Below, piece by piece: positions 47,820-59,800 of a DNA stretch of 64,000 nt. A program made the position numbers and the translations under genes. Under the pieces are notes generated by a model that was given only the letters and a program-made list of their open reading frames with translations, made no database searches and was not told where the DNA came from. The DNA is from Tetradesmus obliquus (Eukaryota; Chlorophyta; Chlorophyceae; Sphaeropleales; Scenedesmaceae). The stretch covers positions 7,691,719 through 7,755,718 of the forward strand of contig CP126194.1 of NCBI GenBank assembly GCA_030272155.1, given 5' to 3'. Each line of letters opens with the position of its first letter. Within the stretch, counting starts at the first letter, position 1.

Positions 47820-50800
47820 TCAGTGCCTGTCGCCGTTGCTGGCTGGCTCCCCCTCCAGGCCAGGCAGCTCCTCCGCACTGCCCAGCCTGGTGCTGCTGCT
47901 GCTGTGGCGGTGGCCGTGCCCGCCGTGCTCCACCACGCCCGCCGCCTCCCGCAGCGCCCTGTCCTTGCGCTGGCGCGTCTCCAGCAGCAGCTTCCAGCGC
48001 TGCGCGGCGTCACGCGCGCCGCCGTCGTGCGCCTGCACGTCAGGCCTGCGCCAGCAGCAGCGGGCCATCGGCAGCAGCAGCAGCAGCAACACAGCAGAAA
48101 TCAACGCATGTGGGTGGTGGGCACGAAAGGAAGCCTCGCCAAGGGACCGTTGACCTGCACGAACCTCGCATCCCGCACGACAGGCACATGCTGTGCAATA
48201 GAACACAGCTACACCTTGAACAACAACTTAGCAGGCCGGCAACTGCTGCGTGCGGCAGGCCTGACCCTGCTTAGCGCTGGCGCTGCCTACCTGTATCTGT
48301 AGTCTGATGGCAGCAGCTGGGGGTCATCGTCTGACAGTGCGGCAACCCTCCACACCTGGCAGCACAGCATGGCACGGCAAGCAGCGGGCAGGTGCGGCAC
48401 AACAGACAGCTTGACAACACGGCAACTGCAGCCTGTGTGTCAAGCAATACACAGCGTGATTGTTGCAATGCCTGCCCTGCATACAGAGCATTCTGAAGAT
48501 CGAGCGTGTGGTGCATGTAGAAGGCAGCCGGCTATAACTGTCTACATTGCATGTGCGACACCCATCCGCAGGCGTGCACACCCGCGCGCCCCTCCACCGC
48601 TCCCCCACCTTGCTGGCCTTGGCGTCCCACAGCTTCTTGGTCACGCTGATGCCCTTGCCGCTGCGGTGGCCCGTGGCGTCACTGGCGGACAGCGCAGCGC
48701 TGCTGGGCAGGCCAGCCATGCCTCCACCCTGCAGCTGGCCAGGGGCTGCTGCTGCTGCTGACGTGCCGTTGGCTGCTGCTTCCTGCGTGTGTGCTGCCAG
48801 CACACCTGCTGTCAGCCTGCTGTTAGGGCTGCTGCTGCTGCTGCCGGCTTCACTGCTGCTGCTGGCTGGCTGCTGGCCCTCCCCTGCAGCCGGCTGGTCC
48901 TCGCCGTCGTCGCGGCTGCTGCTGGCGCTGGTGGTGGAGAAGCTGCCGATGCTGTGGCAGCCCACCACGTCGTCATCAACAGCTGCAGGCTGCTGCTGCG
49001 CTGTGCTGGCTACAGGGTGTGCTGCTGCTGCTGCCGCTGCTGCTGCTTGGCTTGCCGCAGGCATGATGGTTGAGCGCACACCCTGCAATACAGCCAGCAG
49101 CAGGCACATCCAACTGCGGGTAAGAACTGGGTGTCGGTGCTACAGCAGCATGTGCTGCAGAGCACAGCAGAGGTGCATTGGGACGAGTGTAGCTATACCC
49201 TGCTTGATTGTGTGCAGAGCTCAGCGCAAGGCTGACACGTGTCTGCGCCAGCAAACCTCATCAGCCTTTACCCCAAGACCAAACACACCGAATAAAGACA
49301 ACTGTTTCAGGGTCATATGTTCAGGCTATCAAGAAGGCATGAGGTGCAACCCACCCCACCATGCTGCCCCCCCAAGGCGCCGCCTCACCTTGTCCCAGCA
49401 CAGCTCTCCCAGCCATGTGCCGCCTCACCTTGTCCCAGCACAGCTCTCCCAGCCATGTGCCGCCTCACCTTGTCCCAGCACAGCTCTCCCAGCCATGTGC
49501 CGCCTCACCTTGTCCCAGCACAGCTCTCCCAGCCATGTGCCGCCTCACCTTGTCCCAGCACAGCTCTCCCAGCCATGTGCCGCTGCAGCTGTCCAGCAGC
49601 ACCTCACTGCCGCCCGGCCCCACCCGCAGCAGGTCGCCCAGCAGCTGGTCGTGGCCGGCGCTGCTGCGCGGGTGGCGCGCCTTGCTGAGCAGGCGCTTGA
49701 CCAGGCCCTTCTTCTTGGGGGCCGCGGGGTCGATGGACAGCTTACACCTGGCAGGGGGGGGGGGGGGGGGGGCGTGTGAGGCAGGGGGGAGTGTCAAGGA
49801 AACACGCACAGCCACGCACACAACACGTGGCAGAGCTGAGCACAGCACGCATCCTGGGTCACCACGCCTGCACTACCACCACAGCAGCCGTGGCTCACAA
49901 GGCCCCTGGCGCTGCTGCACAAGGCGAGCAGCAGCAGCTGTGGTGATCCATGCCTGCTGCTCATGATGCTGCTGTGGCATGCAACCAACCATTTCTTTAA
50001 CCAACAAACACGGCAGTGCCCGCACACACAGTGCCTGCGCCTGCGCGCACCTGAGGCCATTCTTGTTGTCGGCGAAGGTGATGGTGTCGTGGTACTTGAC
50101 CACGCGGTCGCCAAACAGCACACCTGGCGGCAGCAGCGACACAACACCCACACGCGTTGGTGAGCATTCGACATCCAGCAAGTGCTGCCACGCGGTCCTG
50201 CCAGTGCAGTGTGCAGAGGCAGCACGCTGCACAGCCCAACAGTTGCGTGCAGTGACACGCACTTGCATGTGATGCTGCTGCTGGTGGCTGCTGCTGCTCT
50301 ACACAACGGCAGCATCGAAGCCCATGGCGCATGCAGCCCGCCCACCACCACTACCACCACCCCTGCTGCTGCTGCTGCCGCCACTGGTGCGGCCGGCCGC
50401 CTGGGCGCGTGCTCACCCCTGATGTGTATGGTGGGCAGGCTCCAGGTGATGACCGCGCCGTCGCTGGCGAAGCGCAGCATGCTGTCGCCGTGCTGGCTGC
50501 CCTTCACGCTGTTGCCGGTGAAGGTGGCGCTCCAGCAGCTGCTGCCGTAGTACTCAAACTGCGGCAGCAGCAGCGCACATTTGTCAAGATGAGGAAAGAC
50601 GCCAAACAGCAAGCACACAAATGCAGTTCCAGCACTATCGCAACATCTATGCCCCCTTGTATTGTGTGCGGCTGCATCTCACACTCCACCTATGCTGACC
50701 TATGTCACCCACGCCAACCTATGTCATCCATGTCGACCCATGTCACCCATGTTCACGCATGTCACAACTGTCGACACATTCCACCCATGTCACCCGCGAT

Positions 50801-52443
50801 CACCCTATGATCCTCCTGCTGCCTGCTGGCTGCCCGCTGCGTGCCTGCTGCTGCGTGCTGCGTGCCGCCCCTGCCCGCCCTCACCTGCCCACTGTGGTCC
50901 AGCACCTGCCAGCAGCTGACCGGGGGGTGGTGGCTGACCTGCTCCGCGTACACACGGCAGCCGCAAGGGAACACGCCCTGCAGCGTCTCGCCCTGCACGG
51001 CGGCAACAGCACGGCGCGGTCACACCAACAATACCATTGAATACATACAAGTGTGCTGAGCCCATGGCATGCCCAATTGTTGCTGTAGCTGCCAGATGAA
51101 GGCCGGTGCCCATGCTGCGTGCGGTCCTGCATGGTGTCAATGCAGATCTGTGCAGGAAGCTGCCTCTCTCTGCTGCCAGCATCAGTCGCAACTGCACGTA
51201 GCTGCAGCTGTGGCGCCCCCCCCTCACCAGGATGGGGTTGAAGGGCTTGTCGCATGATACCTGCTGCCGCATGCCGCCCACTGCAAAGGCCACCACCAGC
51301 TTCAGCCGCTCCACAGGGTCGCTGCAGGCGGGCGCGGCCAGCAGGCAGCACGTCAGCCGGGCTTGTCACCAACCAGGGCGCTGATAAGATAAGATGAGAC
51401 TGCAACAACTTCTAAGCCAGTGCTGTCCCGCTCGTACACATGTTCAGCTACTTGCTCATCGCTCTGCTGCTGCTTGACCATCGTGCTGCCTGTTGCAGAC
51501 TACAGCAGCAGCTGCCGTCCCTGCCTCACCTTGCCGCTGCTGCTGCGTGCAGCAGGTCGGTGTAGCACCAGCTGTCAGTCAGGCGCTGCAGGAAGGAGCG
51601 CGCCTCGCACAGCTCCACAGGCAGCGGCACCTTGGTCAGGTTCACGCCGTGCCTGCGGGGCCGCCAGCAGCGCAGCGCAGCGCAGCAGCACAGCTGAGAC
51701 GTGGAGTGGAGCAACAACTGCCGATATGATGATGGTACACGCAACATGCGGGGCTGCAAACACCAAGCATCGCACAGCCCAGCCTACGTGGTTCAGCCTT
51801 GCTGCTGAGGTGCAGCTCTGCTGTGCCGCCGCAGCAAGCTGTGCGAGTGCAGCAGCGAGTGCGCCTCACTTGATGAGGTTGCCTCCCAGGCCCCTGAACC
51901 AAGCCCATATGGCTGCACGCTGCTGCTTGATGTGCTCCCTGGCTGCTGGACTGTCAAACCTGTATCAGCAAGAGAGCAGCAGGCAGCAGCAGGGAGGGCT
52001 GGCTAGACTAGATGAACAGTACGTACAGCGACAGCCATTGTTAGCTGTGCCAGAAGGGGGCACGTGCTGGCCAGCTGCTTCTGCACTCAATCCTCGCTGC
52101 AGTGCTACCGGTGGGTTCCAGTGTACCAACAAGACAATGTTTAAAGGTATCACGTAGCAATGGGTGTTACTGGCAGCAGTGCTGACACGGGCGCACATGC
52201 AGCAGGGCCTGCATCCATGCAGCCCACCTGTAGCCACCCTGCGAGTGCTTCTCCTTCCTGGCCTGCTCTCTGAGTTCAAGAGGCAGCTGGTCCTACGATG
52301 CAGCAGAATTCAGCGGTGATCAAGCGCCTTACTGCGATGTCAGGTGTGCAGTGGTTCGCATCGTTGCTGCATTCCCTCCACCGCTACGCACGCACCACGT
52401 CCAGCCCGACCATGTCCTCTTCGAATGCTGATGCATAACTCAT
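47820..52443 (-). CDS. Oxysterol-binding-protein-related protein (ORP)
   Basis: ORPs move sterols and phosphoinositides between membranes at contact sites. Twelve minus-strand exons join in frame: 52443-52396, 52292-52228, 51959-51870, 51652-51530, 51321-51228, 50992-50885, 50558-50417, 50123-50051, 49747-49549, 49082-48609, 48355-48291, 48045-47820, giving about 568 residues. The ligand-binding domain is clear: KVPLPVELCEARSFLQRL, DPVERLKLVVAFAV, SCDKPFNPIL then GETLQG, the ORP fingerprint EQVSHHPP near residue 160, and FGDRVVKYHDTITFADNKNG. It ends with LPSDYRYRPD followed by a charged KLLLETRQRKDRALRE helix. There is no PH domain or ankyrin repeat, as in short plant ORPs. The exon at 49082-48609 is a Ser/Ala-rich low-complexity insert within the domain's C-terminal part. 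Five copies of the exon-9 donor are present (see 49381-49580). The first exon is short and least certain. Confidence 0.93.
49381..49580 (-). repeat. Five identical 40-bp copies spanning an ORP exon end and its splice donor
   Basis: Five perfect head-to-tail copies of a 40-bp unit. Read on the minus strand, each carries the end of ORP exon 9 (coding for WLGELCWDK) and the donor GTGAGG. The copy first met in transcription (49541-49580) provides the in-frame donor; the other four lie in the intron. Confidence 0.9.
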
Positions 52444-52574
52444 CGTTGCATCTACGAGCTTTAGCCGCAATGTTCCTCAAGTTCTAGCTGCTGCTGTGGC
52501 CCGAAACGGCATTCAAACGTTGATTTCGTAGTTATATCGAGGTCTAAAGATTTTAACAACGCGGTCGTCGTGCA

Positions 52575-52579
52575 TTACA
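52575..52579 (-). terminator. TGTAA polyadenylation signal of the OB-fold gene
   Basis: TGTAA on the minus strand, about 135 bp after the stop codon of the OB-fold gene and 132 bp before the ORP start codon, so the two genes are tightly spaced. Confidence 0.5.
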
Positions 52580-52713
52580 TTCGTTGGGGTTGTCGCCAGT
52601 CAGCATACAGGCAGTTGGAGAGACGAGTTCTTGCAGTTCTGGCCTGACAACCAATCACGCGCAATGCGCAAGAGATAACTAGCTAAAGTAAGGTGATGTA
52701 CGCAGGACATGGA

Positions 52714-54603
52714 TTACGAAAGTTTCCACTGGGAGACACACCACTGAGGTTGCTCCTGCTGCTGCTGCTGCTGCTGCTGCTTGCTGGCACCACCAGTATC
52801 CTGGTCAGCTGGACGTGGATACACTGCTGCAACAACACTTCTGTCCTTCAGCACTTCCTCGAGCAGCTTCAGGGACCTTTCCGGCTGCTGCTGCATGTCC
52901 ATGCCCGGGGTGGCCTGCATCAGGCTGGTGAAGGCGTGCTTGTCCACCTGCAGCAGCGGCGCACATAATGCCAGCCAACAGCAAGCCATAGCTCAACGAA
53001 CTTATACTGTGCGCATGAGTTGTGCTGCAAAGTTGGACTGCTCAGTGACTGGACAGGTGGCAGCAGATGGAGGGCAAATTTCCACGCACTAGCAGCCACT
53101 CCTGCAATGCCAGCTTGTCATGCAGTCGTGCACTGCTGTCATGGCAGCGCACCCACCTGCAGCTGAATGCTGCTGGGAGCAGCTGCAGCGTCGTCCCCGG
53201 CAGGCCTGGCCTGCACGGTGCCACAGCAGCTCAGCTCCACCTCCGCACTGCTGCACTCCGCGCCACAGAAGGAGCAGCACCACAGCTCGCATGCCTCTGG
53301 CTCCGGCTGCTGTGCTGCGTCATCGCCCTGCTGGCTGCCCAGCATCGCCACGTCCACCGCGGCGGGCTGCACACGCCTGCCACACGCCCTGCACGCAGAC
53401 AGCGCCAAACAACCACTTTGAGCATGCTCGCTGTGCAGTGTCCACCAGACTGAGCAAATGATGCTGGCAGATGCATGCAGTGTCCTGGATGCTTGCACAA
53501 TCAGCAATGCCAGTAGAAAAAGGCCATGTGTCAAAGGCTTTTGTTTGATTGATTCAAGCAAAGAGGCGCAACGCAGCTGCCAACTTGAGTAAGAACGCTA
53601 CACCAGCAAGCCAGCGCATGGCAGCACACGCTGCGCCGCCCAGGCTCACCTGTGCACATGACAGGTGGCCAGCCCGTTGGCTGCAGTGATGACAATTTTC
53701 ACAAGCAGCGGGCCGCGCTGCTGCTGCTGCTGCTGCTGCTGCAGCTGCCGTAGATCTACCAGCTGCTGTACGCATGGCGTCGACAGCAAGGCCGGTAGGC
53801 AGGACAGGTCCTGTGCCGCAGCGCTCAGGGGGCCGCAGCTGCTGGGGCCCTCCCGCCACACCACCAGCAGGCTGCTGTCACCTGGCTGCTGCTGGCAGCT
53901 TGCGCGGGTGACCAGCAGCGTGTGCCCATCACGCAGCTGCTGCAGCACCTGCTGGACAGAACATGGGGCAGTGCAAATGGCCTGAGCCACGCAAGTGATG
54001 GTACGTGCAGCTGAGCTGCCGCCACTAGAATTTTATCTTTCGTCCGGGCTCACGTGCTTATTGGCTGCTGAACACATGCTAGCCAGACACTGCTTCAGTG
54101 AGAGAGTGCCTCCTGACCGCAGTGTATGGGGATCAAACCACTACTGCATGCCAGGACAGATCACTTCCGCAAGCATCAACAACATACTTGCAATTCTGTG
54201 CCGAGACACCCTCCTCACCTTACTAGTGCTGTGTGGCAGAAACTGCATTTCCAGCTGCACACAGCTGCCAGCAGCAGCGAGGGTGGGGCTGTCAGCCAGG
54301 CGGCATGCCAGCACCGCCCCACTGCCAGGCTTGCTGGGCAGCCGCTGCAGCCCCGACACCACACCACACAACACCACCTCCCGCTGGCCTGCAGACAGCC
54401 CTGTAGGCGAGTCGTACCAGCTGGAACACAGCTGCTGCTGCTGCCGCTGCTGCTGCTGCTGCTGCTGCTTGGAAGTACAGCCACTGGTGTGCTGAGTTGC
54501 ACCTGGTGCGCCATCTGTAGAAGCAGCAGCGTCACTGCTACTTCCATCTGTTGCCTGCACCAGCAGCACCACACTATCTGCGCACTCCAGCATGAGCTGT
54601 GGA

Positions 54604-54639
<36 letters not shown>

Positions 54640-56393
54640 TGGCATTTCACTGTTGGGCAGTACATGGCCAGCTGCTCGCCAGGCTGCAGCAGGCGGCTGT
54701 ACCGCACAGCATCATCCAGCAGCAGCCAACGCATGCTCACTGCCTCGCTGCTGCTGCTGCTGCCGCTGCTGCAGTCCAGCAACGTGATGCTGCAGGTGCT
54801 CCACGTCCTACACAGCAGCGTTTATGTCAGCAGCAGCAGGCACAGCAGTGCCAGCAGCAGCAGGTGCACCAGTAAGACGAGAACCTTCAACACGCAACTG
54901 CTGCGTGTTGGGCATAGCAGCCACAAAGCCAGGAGCGCCAACCATGCTTGAGCGGGCTTGCTGCAGCATAAAAGCCAAGCTAGCAGCCCTCGCAAGCATG
55001 TGCTGGACTGGCACCACCATCCCTCCCTGCGCTGCTCGACACTGCCTCATGCACTGCACCCACCTTGAGCACGCGCCACCGCCTGCGGCGTGGCCACGCT
55101 GCACGGGCCCTATGCTGCCAACGCGCGCCAGCAGCCAGCCGTTGAGCCTGCAGCGCTGCTCCTGGCCCAGCGCAGCAGCGCCGCCAGCCAGCACGTCACC
55201 CAGCTGGTACAGCTGCGGGCTGCCCGGCAGCTGCCCCAGCAGCAGCGGCCACTGCCAGGGCGCCACACACAGCGCCAGCGCACTGCTGGGCAGCAGCGCA
55301 GGCACACGCGCGCAGCCCAGGTGGCGCCGCAGCGTGGTGACAGCGCGGATGCTGCGGCCGGCTGCAGTAGCAGGCAACAGGCACGGCAGCAAGCATAAGA
55401 TATCCGGCGGAGATGCTGCTGCCGCTTGCCGCCGCCGCTGCGCTTGCAAGGCCGCCTCACCTGCCAGCAGTGGGTGGTCACCCTCCAGCAGCCATGCCAG
55501 CTGTGAGTGCACAAACATGCCCACTGCGCTGCTGCTGCTGTCGTCCACCAGCTGCAGCACTGGCAGGCCTGCAGACGCTGTAGGCAGCAGTGGCAGAAGC
55601 AGCAGCAGCAGCATCGCATGGTCATTGTATCCGGCGCAACAAAACCACACGTCACACCTGTTTCTGCATGCAAGCAATGCATACAATGAGAGGACGCAGC
55701 CAGAGCGTGTCTGCTGCGAGGCCGGCCGCTGCTTCTGCAATGCTCACCGTCGATGCCGCTGATAGTTGCCGCCACCAGCACGTCCTCTGCTGCTGCATGG
55801 CTGGCGCTGCACGCCAGCAGCGGCAGCGCCCCAGGCAGGCGGCGCGCTGCTGCTGGCTGCTGCTGCCTGCAGGCCTCCACCTGCATGCAGCACACGGCAG
55901 CGGTGAGGGAGGCACCCCCGCTGCTGATGATGCGGCGTCGCAGTTCCATCGCTTGCCTGCTTGTTGATGTTGGTTTGCAGCTGTGTCAGCACAGCAGCCT
56001 CTGTCAAGCCCCCTGTATGCACACACAAGCAACAGTCAGGAGTGCGCAGGTGCAGGAGTGTGGCAAGCGCTTCACTCGAGCACAGCAGGCCGCGCCCACC
56101 GCACCTGGGTACTGCTGCAGCAGCTTCAGCAGCTCCTCAACCTGCATGCATCTGAGGTAGGGGCTATTGCTGCTGGCTGGCAGGCCTTGGTCGCTGTGCG
56201 TGGATGCATCCTGCAGAGAGGAAGCAGCAGCTAAGCCCCACCAGCCAGAGACCAAGCCAAGCCAGTGCATTGAAAGTTGTCGAAAAAGGCTACCTGCTGT
56301 TGCAGCCATGGTTGGAGTTGATGCAGGGTATGGTCCATGTGGTGCTGCTGCTGCTGTCAGACACTGTGAGCGCCTGCGGCTTGTGAACTTCAA
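52714..56393 (-). CDS. Multi-OB-fold protein with zinc ribbon (CTC1-like or RPA-like candidate)
   Basis: Nine minus-strand exons join in frame: 56393-56105, 56012-55957, 55880-55748, 55568-55461, 55361-55064, 54807-54219, 53951-53650, 53388-53157, 52947-52714, giving about 746 residues. The sequence shows several strand-rich blocks of OB-fold style: VLVAATISGIDG with LPVLQLVDDSSSS; NGWLLARVGSIGPV with LLQPGEQLAMYCP; and REVVLCGVVSGLQRL with LRDGHTLLVTRASC. Next, LLVKIVITAANGLATC precedes CHVHRAC and, about 35 residues on, LWCCSFCG: a zinc ribbon placed as in the C-terminal OB fold of RPA70. Family assignment is inference; the telomere-capping CST subunit CTC1 or an RPA1 relative are the best guesses. 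The 55956-55881 intron needs a GC donor. The start could also be the ATG at 56309. PolyQ runs interrupt two of the blocks. Confidence 0.5.
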
Positions 56394-56699
56394 ATACTTG
56401 TGTCACCAACCATCGCAAAGAATCAAACGGCCTGCAAACGCAGAGATTGTGCCTCAGTGTCGGGATCAGGTTAGCTTTCGAGTCGGTTCAAAAAAAGAAC
56501 TAACGCTGGTACAAGACTCGAGTACTGCAAGAGTACTGCCATACCAGTGTCTATGCACAGCTAGTTCCAAGCTCAATCTCGACATTTGTTTTAAAGGCTC
56601 CAGGCACCCATCTCTCTGCTGTCAAGACGAACCTCAGGAACCAGTGCATGGCTGCTGTACTGTGAAAGCAACACACAGGAGGTCCTGAAGCCAGGCGTC

Positions 56700-56854
56700 A
56701 TGGCGCAGGCTGCAAAGACGCCAGTCACTATGCTTAGTGGCTTCCTTGGCTCAGGCACGATCTTGCTGGCTTCCATGCGGCTTCAACACTGCAGCAGCGG
56801 TGTGGCTGTGCTGAGCAGAAGCAGCAGTGCTGCTGCTGCTGCTGCTGCTGCGTT

Positions 56855-56886
<32 letters not shown>

Positions 56887-59800
56887 TATGCTGCCTCTAC
56901 TGCTTATGCTGCTGCTGCTGCTGCTAATGTTGCCCTTGGTGTGTTTGCTGTGTTGCAGGGAAGACCACTCTACTGCGCTACCTGCTGGAGAACAGCAAGG
57001 AGAAGGTGGCCTGCATTGTGAACGACGTGGCCAGCATCAACATCGACGCCAAGCTCGTGCGCAACGACCGCAACAGGGCGCGCTCAGACCACGTCAACAC
57101 CACAGCAGACCTGGCAGACACCATCGAGCTGGCAAATGGCTGCGCATGTGAGTGCAACTGGTGGCAGAGCAGCTTCGCTTGCAGCATGGCATACATAAGT
57201 TTGCAGATTGGCAGCCGCACGTTGGCAGACCTGCTGTGCCTCAACTTGCTGGACTTGCGCAGCTAGTTCCAAACGAAGTTGCTGTGCAAATCACAACCTG
57301 CTTCATCAGTAGCATATGTGGGGCGGTGCTCAGCCATTCAACAGGTTGAATGTATCACATCTGGACGCTGCAAGCCTGATGTGCATGCCCTGTTTTGTGC
57401 ACTGTGCAGGCTGCAACCTGCAGGATGAGCTGTTTGCATCCTTTGAGCAGATCATGGCACTGGCTGACAAGCGGGGAGAGCCGTATGCAAGGTGCGCATC
57501 AGCCAGCAACAGTGCCAGCTGAGAGCGCAGCAGCTGCAATGGTAATCCATACCTGGCAGCAGCAACCATGGCAGGAAACATCCTCAGCATGACAACGTCT
57601 CCTTCGCCAACAATGAACAAGTAGCAGCTGCCATGTCGTGTGCAGTGCCCGCGCAGCAGCACTCTGGTACAACTTGCCAAGCGTAACATCACCACAAGAC
57701 AGCTGCACATGCATTTGCAACAATATTGCTGTATGAAACTTCCGGTTGCTGCAACATTAGCAGAGCTGTTGGCCATAACAGAAGCAACATGCAGAGTGAT
57801 GAGGCGCCAAGTTACTGACATCCAGATCGCAACGCTGCATGTTTTTGTTCTGCACTCGTCGGAGCGTAATCAACCTAGTGTGCTTTTATGCAACTAAATG
57901 CAAATTTATGTTTCCTTTTACCCTACTCCTACTTGATGCTGTGTTGCAGGATTGTGTTGGAGAACTCTGGCGTCGCTGAGCCGCAGAACATCCGTGATCA
58001 GTTCAACGAGGCGATGGCTGCTGGCCACCCACTGATGCAGCGCGTGGAGCTGGACACCCTGGTCACCCTGGTGGACAGCAGCAGCTTCATCAAGGACTAC
58101 TCCACCAAGTAGGTACTTGTGGCCGAGCTGGCAAACCCTCAATAAGGATCATGCAGATTTGAATTATGGAATCAACAAATAGGCTAGTTGAGTGAAAGTG
58201 TTTTGTGCACGGCAGTACATCATGCATGTAATGTGAGTGTTTTGTGCATCATGTTGATGATGGTTTGAGTCACATTTCATGGTGATGATGCTCGAATGTC
58301 TGGTGTCAAGCTTGCACGGCTGAGGAAATGCTTGCCTGGTACAGTGCCAAGGGACGCTGCAATTCTGCCAAGGAGCACGTGCCAGCGGCATCACAACAAG
58401 TCCGAGCAAGTCGGTGTGCTAACTGCAGTTTCCAACAACTCAAGCTATCACAAAAATTGCAGTACTCATACAATGAGTAGCAACACGCATACAATTAGTG
58501 CTGCTATGTCACAACACAACGACTGTGTTTGGATATAAGTGTGTAGAATGTGCGGTCAACTGCTCTTTGTTTGTTGAAGCTCGGCTGTATATTCAGACAA
58601 TGCCGCCTACAAGTTTACAACAAGCCTCTTGACATCACACCTTCTGCTACTTGTGTATTTGTCATTTCATCTACACTTGTTGCGCAGGCTGCCGCTGGCC
58701 TCCCGGCCCGAGCTGGGTGATGGTGGCAACATGCGCCCCGTGGTGGACCTGCTGGTGGAGCAAGTTGAATGCGCGGACTTTGTGCTGCTGAACAAGGTCG
58801 ACCTGCTGCCTGGAGGGGTGGAGGGCGAGGCTTTGGAGCAGCTGAGTGCCATCGTGTCTAGCTTGAACCCTTTGGCCACTGTCATTGCGTGCGAGCAAGC
58901 AAAGGTGAGGCCATGCACCACTTGGACACTGTTTGTGGCACATTTTGTTGTGTGTCAGTCGCATGACAGAGAGGAAGACTGAATCTAGAGTCATCTCCAT
59001 GTCGTGAAGGTGGATGTGCCATGGTGTGTTGCTTAAAATACATGCTCCATAAGTATGGTACTAATGACAAGTGCAGCGAGCTGTGTGAGCAACTCAACTC
59101 CATGTGGTGCTTGAGAGTGTGGCTGCCTGGCTGTAGCCACTCTAGCTAGGGGGGGGATAAGGGTAAGGGGCTACACCGGACAGCCGTCTGGCAACAGATG
59201 GTCCAGGCTTGTTCATCTACTTTAAAAACCTCTTGTACTTTTGATGGCTTTTGCAGGTGCCGCTGGAGCGCGTATTTGGCAGCAGCGTGCACAAGGTCGT
59301 GGCACACCTCAACATTGAAGGCCAACACAGGGGCGCAGTTGCTGCCGCACGCGCAGCGCAAGAGGTGGAGCATGTGCAGCATTGTCATGACAAGCAATGC
59401 ACTGACGAGGCTCATGCGCACCATCACCATGTTGAAGGTCACAGTTGCACGGCTTCTTGTGAGCACGAGCATGAGCACACACACGAGCACAAGCACCACA
59501 AAAGCAGTGAGGCTGGTGTGCACAATCATGCTCATGACAACAAGCAGCCGGGCAGCAGCAAGCAGCATGCTGAGACCCGTGCGGCGCAACGCTTTGGCAT
59601 CAAAAGCTTCGTGTACCACCGGCGGCGTCCGTTCCACCTCAAAAGGTATGCATATGGTTTTCAGGGCTCAAGGCTTTGTTGCGATGTTGCATTAAGTGCT
59701 TGTTTGACGCGTGCAGCGGGCGGTTGCAGCAATTTTGTAATGAACGCAATTGGTGTCGTCCGCCAGCACAATTGAAGGGTATACGTGCTATTGTCTAGCA

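Noticed and set aside
49317-49779. Plus-strand ORF with repeated SQHSSPSHVPPHLVPA-type units
   Set aside because: It is the opposite strand of the duplicated ORP exon end and donor.
51420-52157. 245-codon plus-strand ORF
   Set aside because: It is antisense to the ORP exons 3-4 and their introns; it has no domain and poor codon use.
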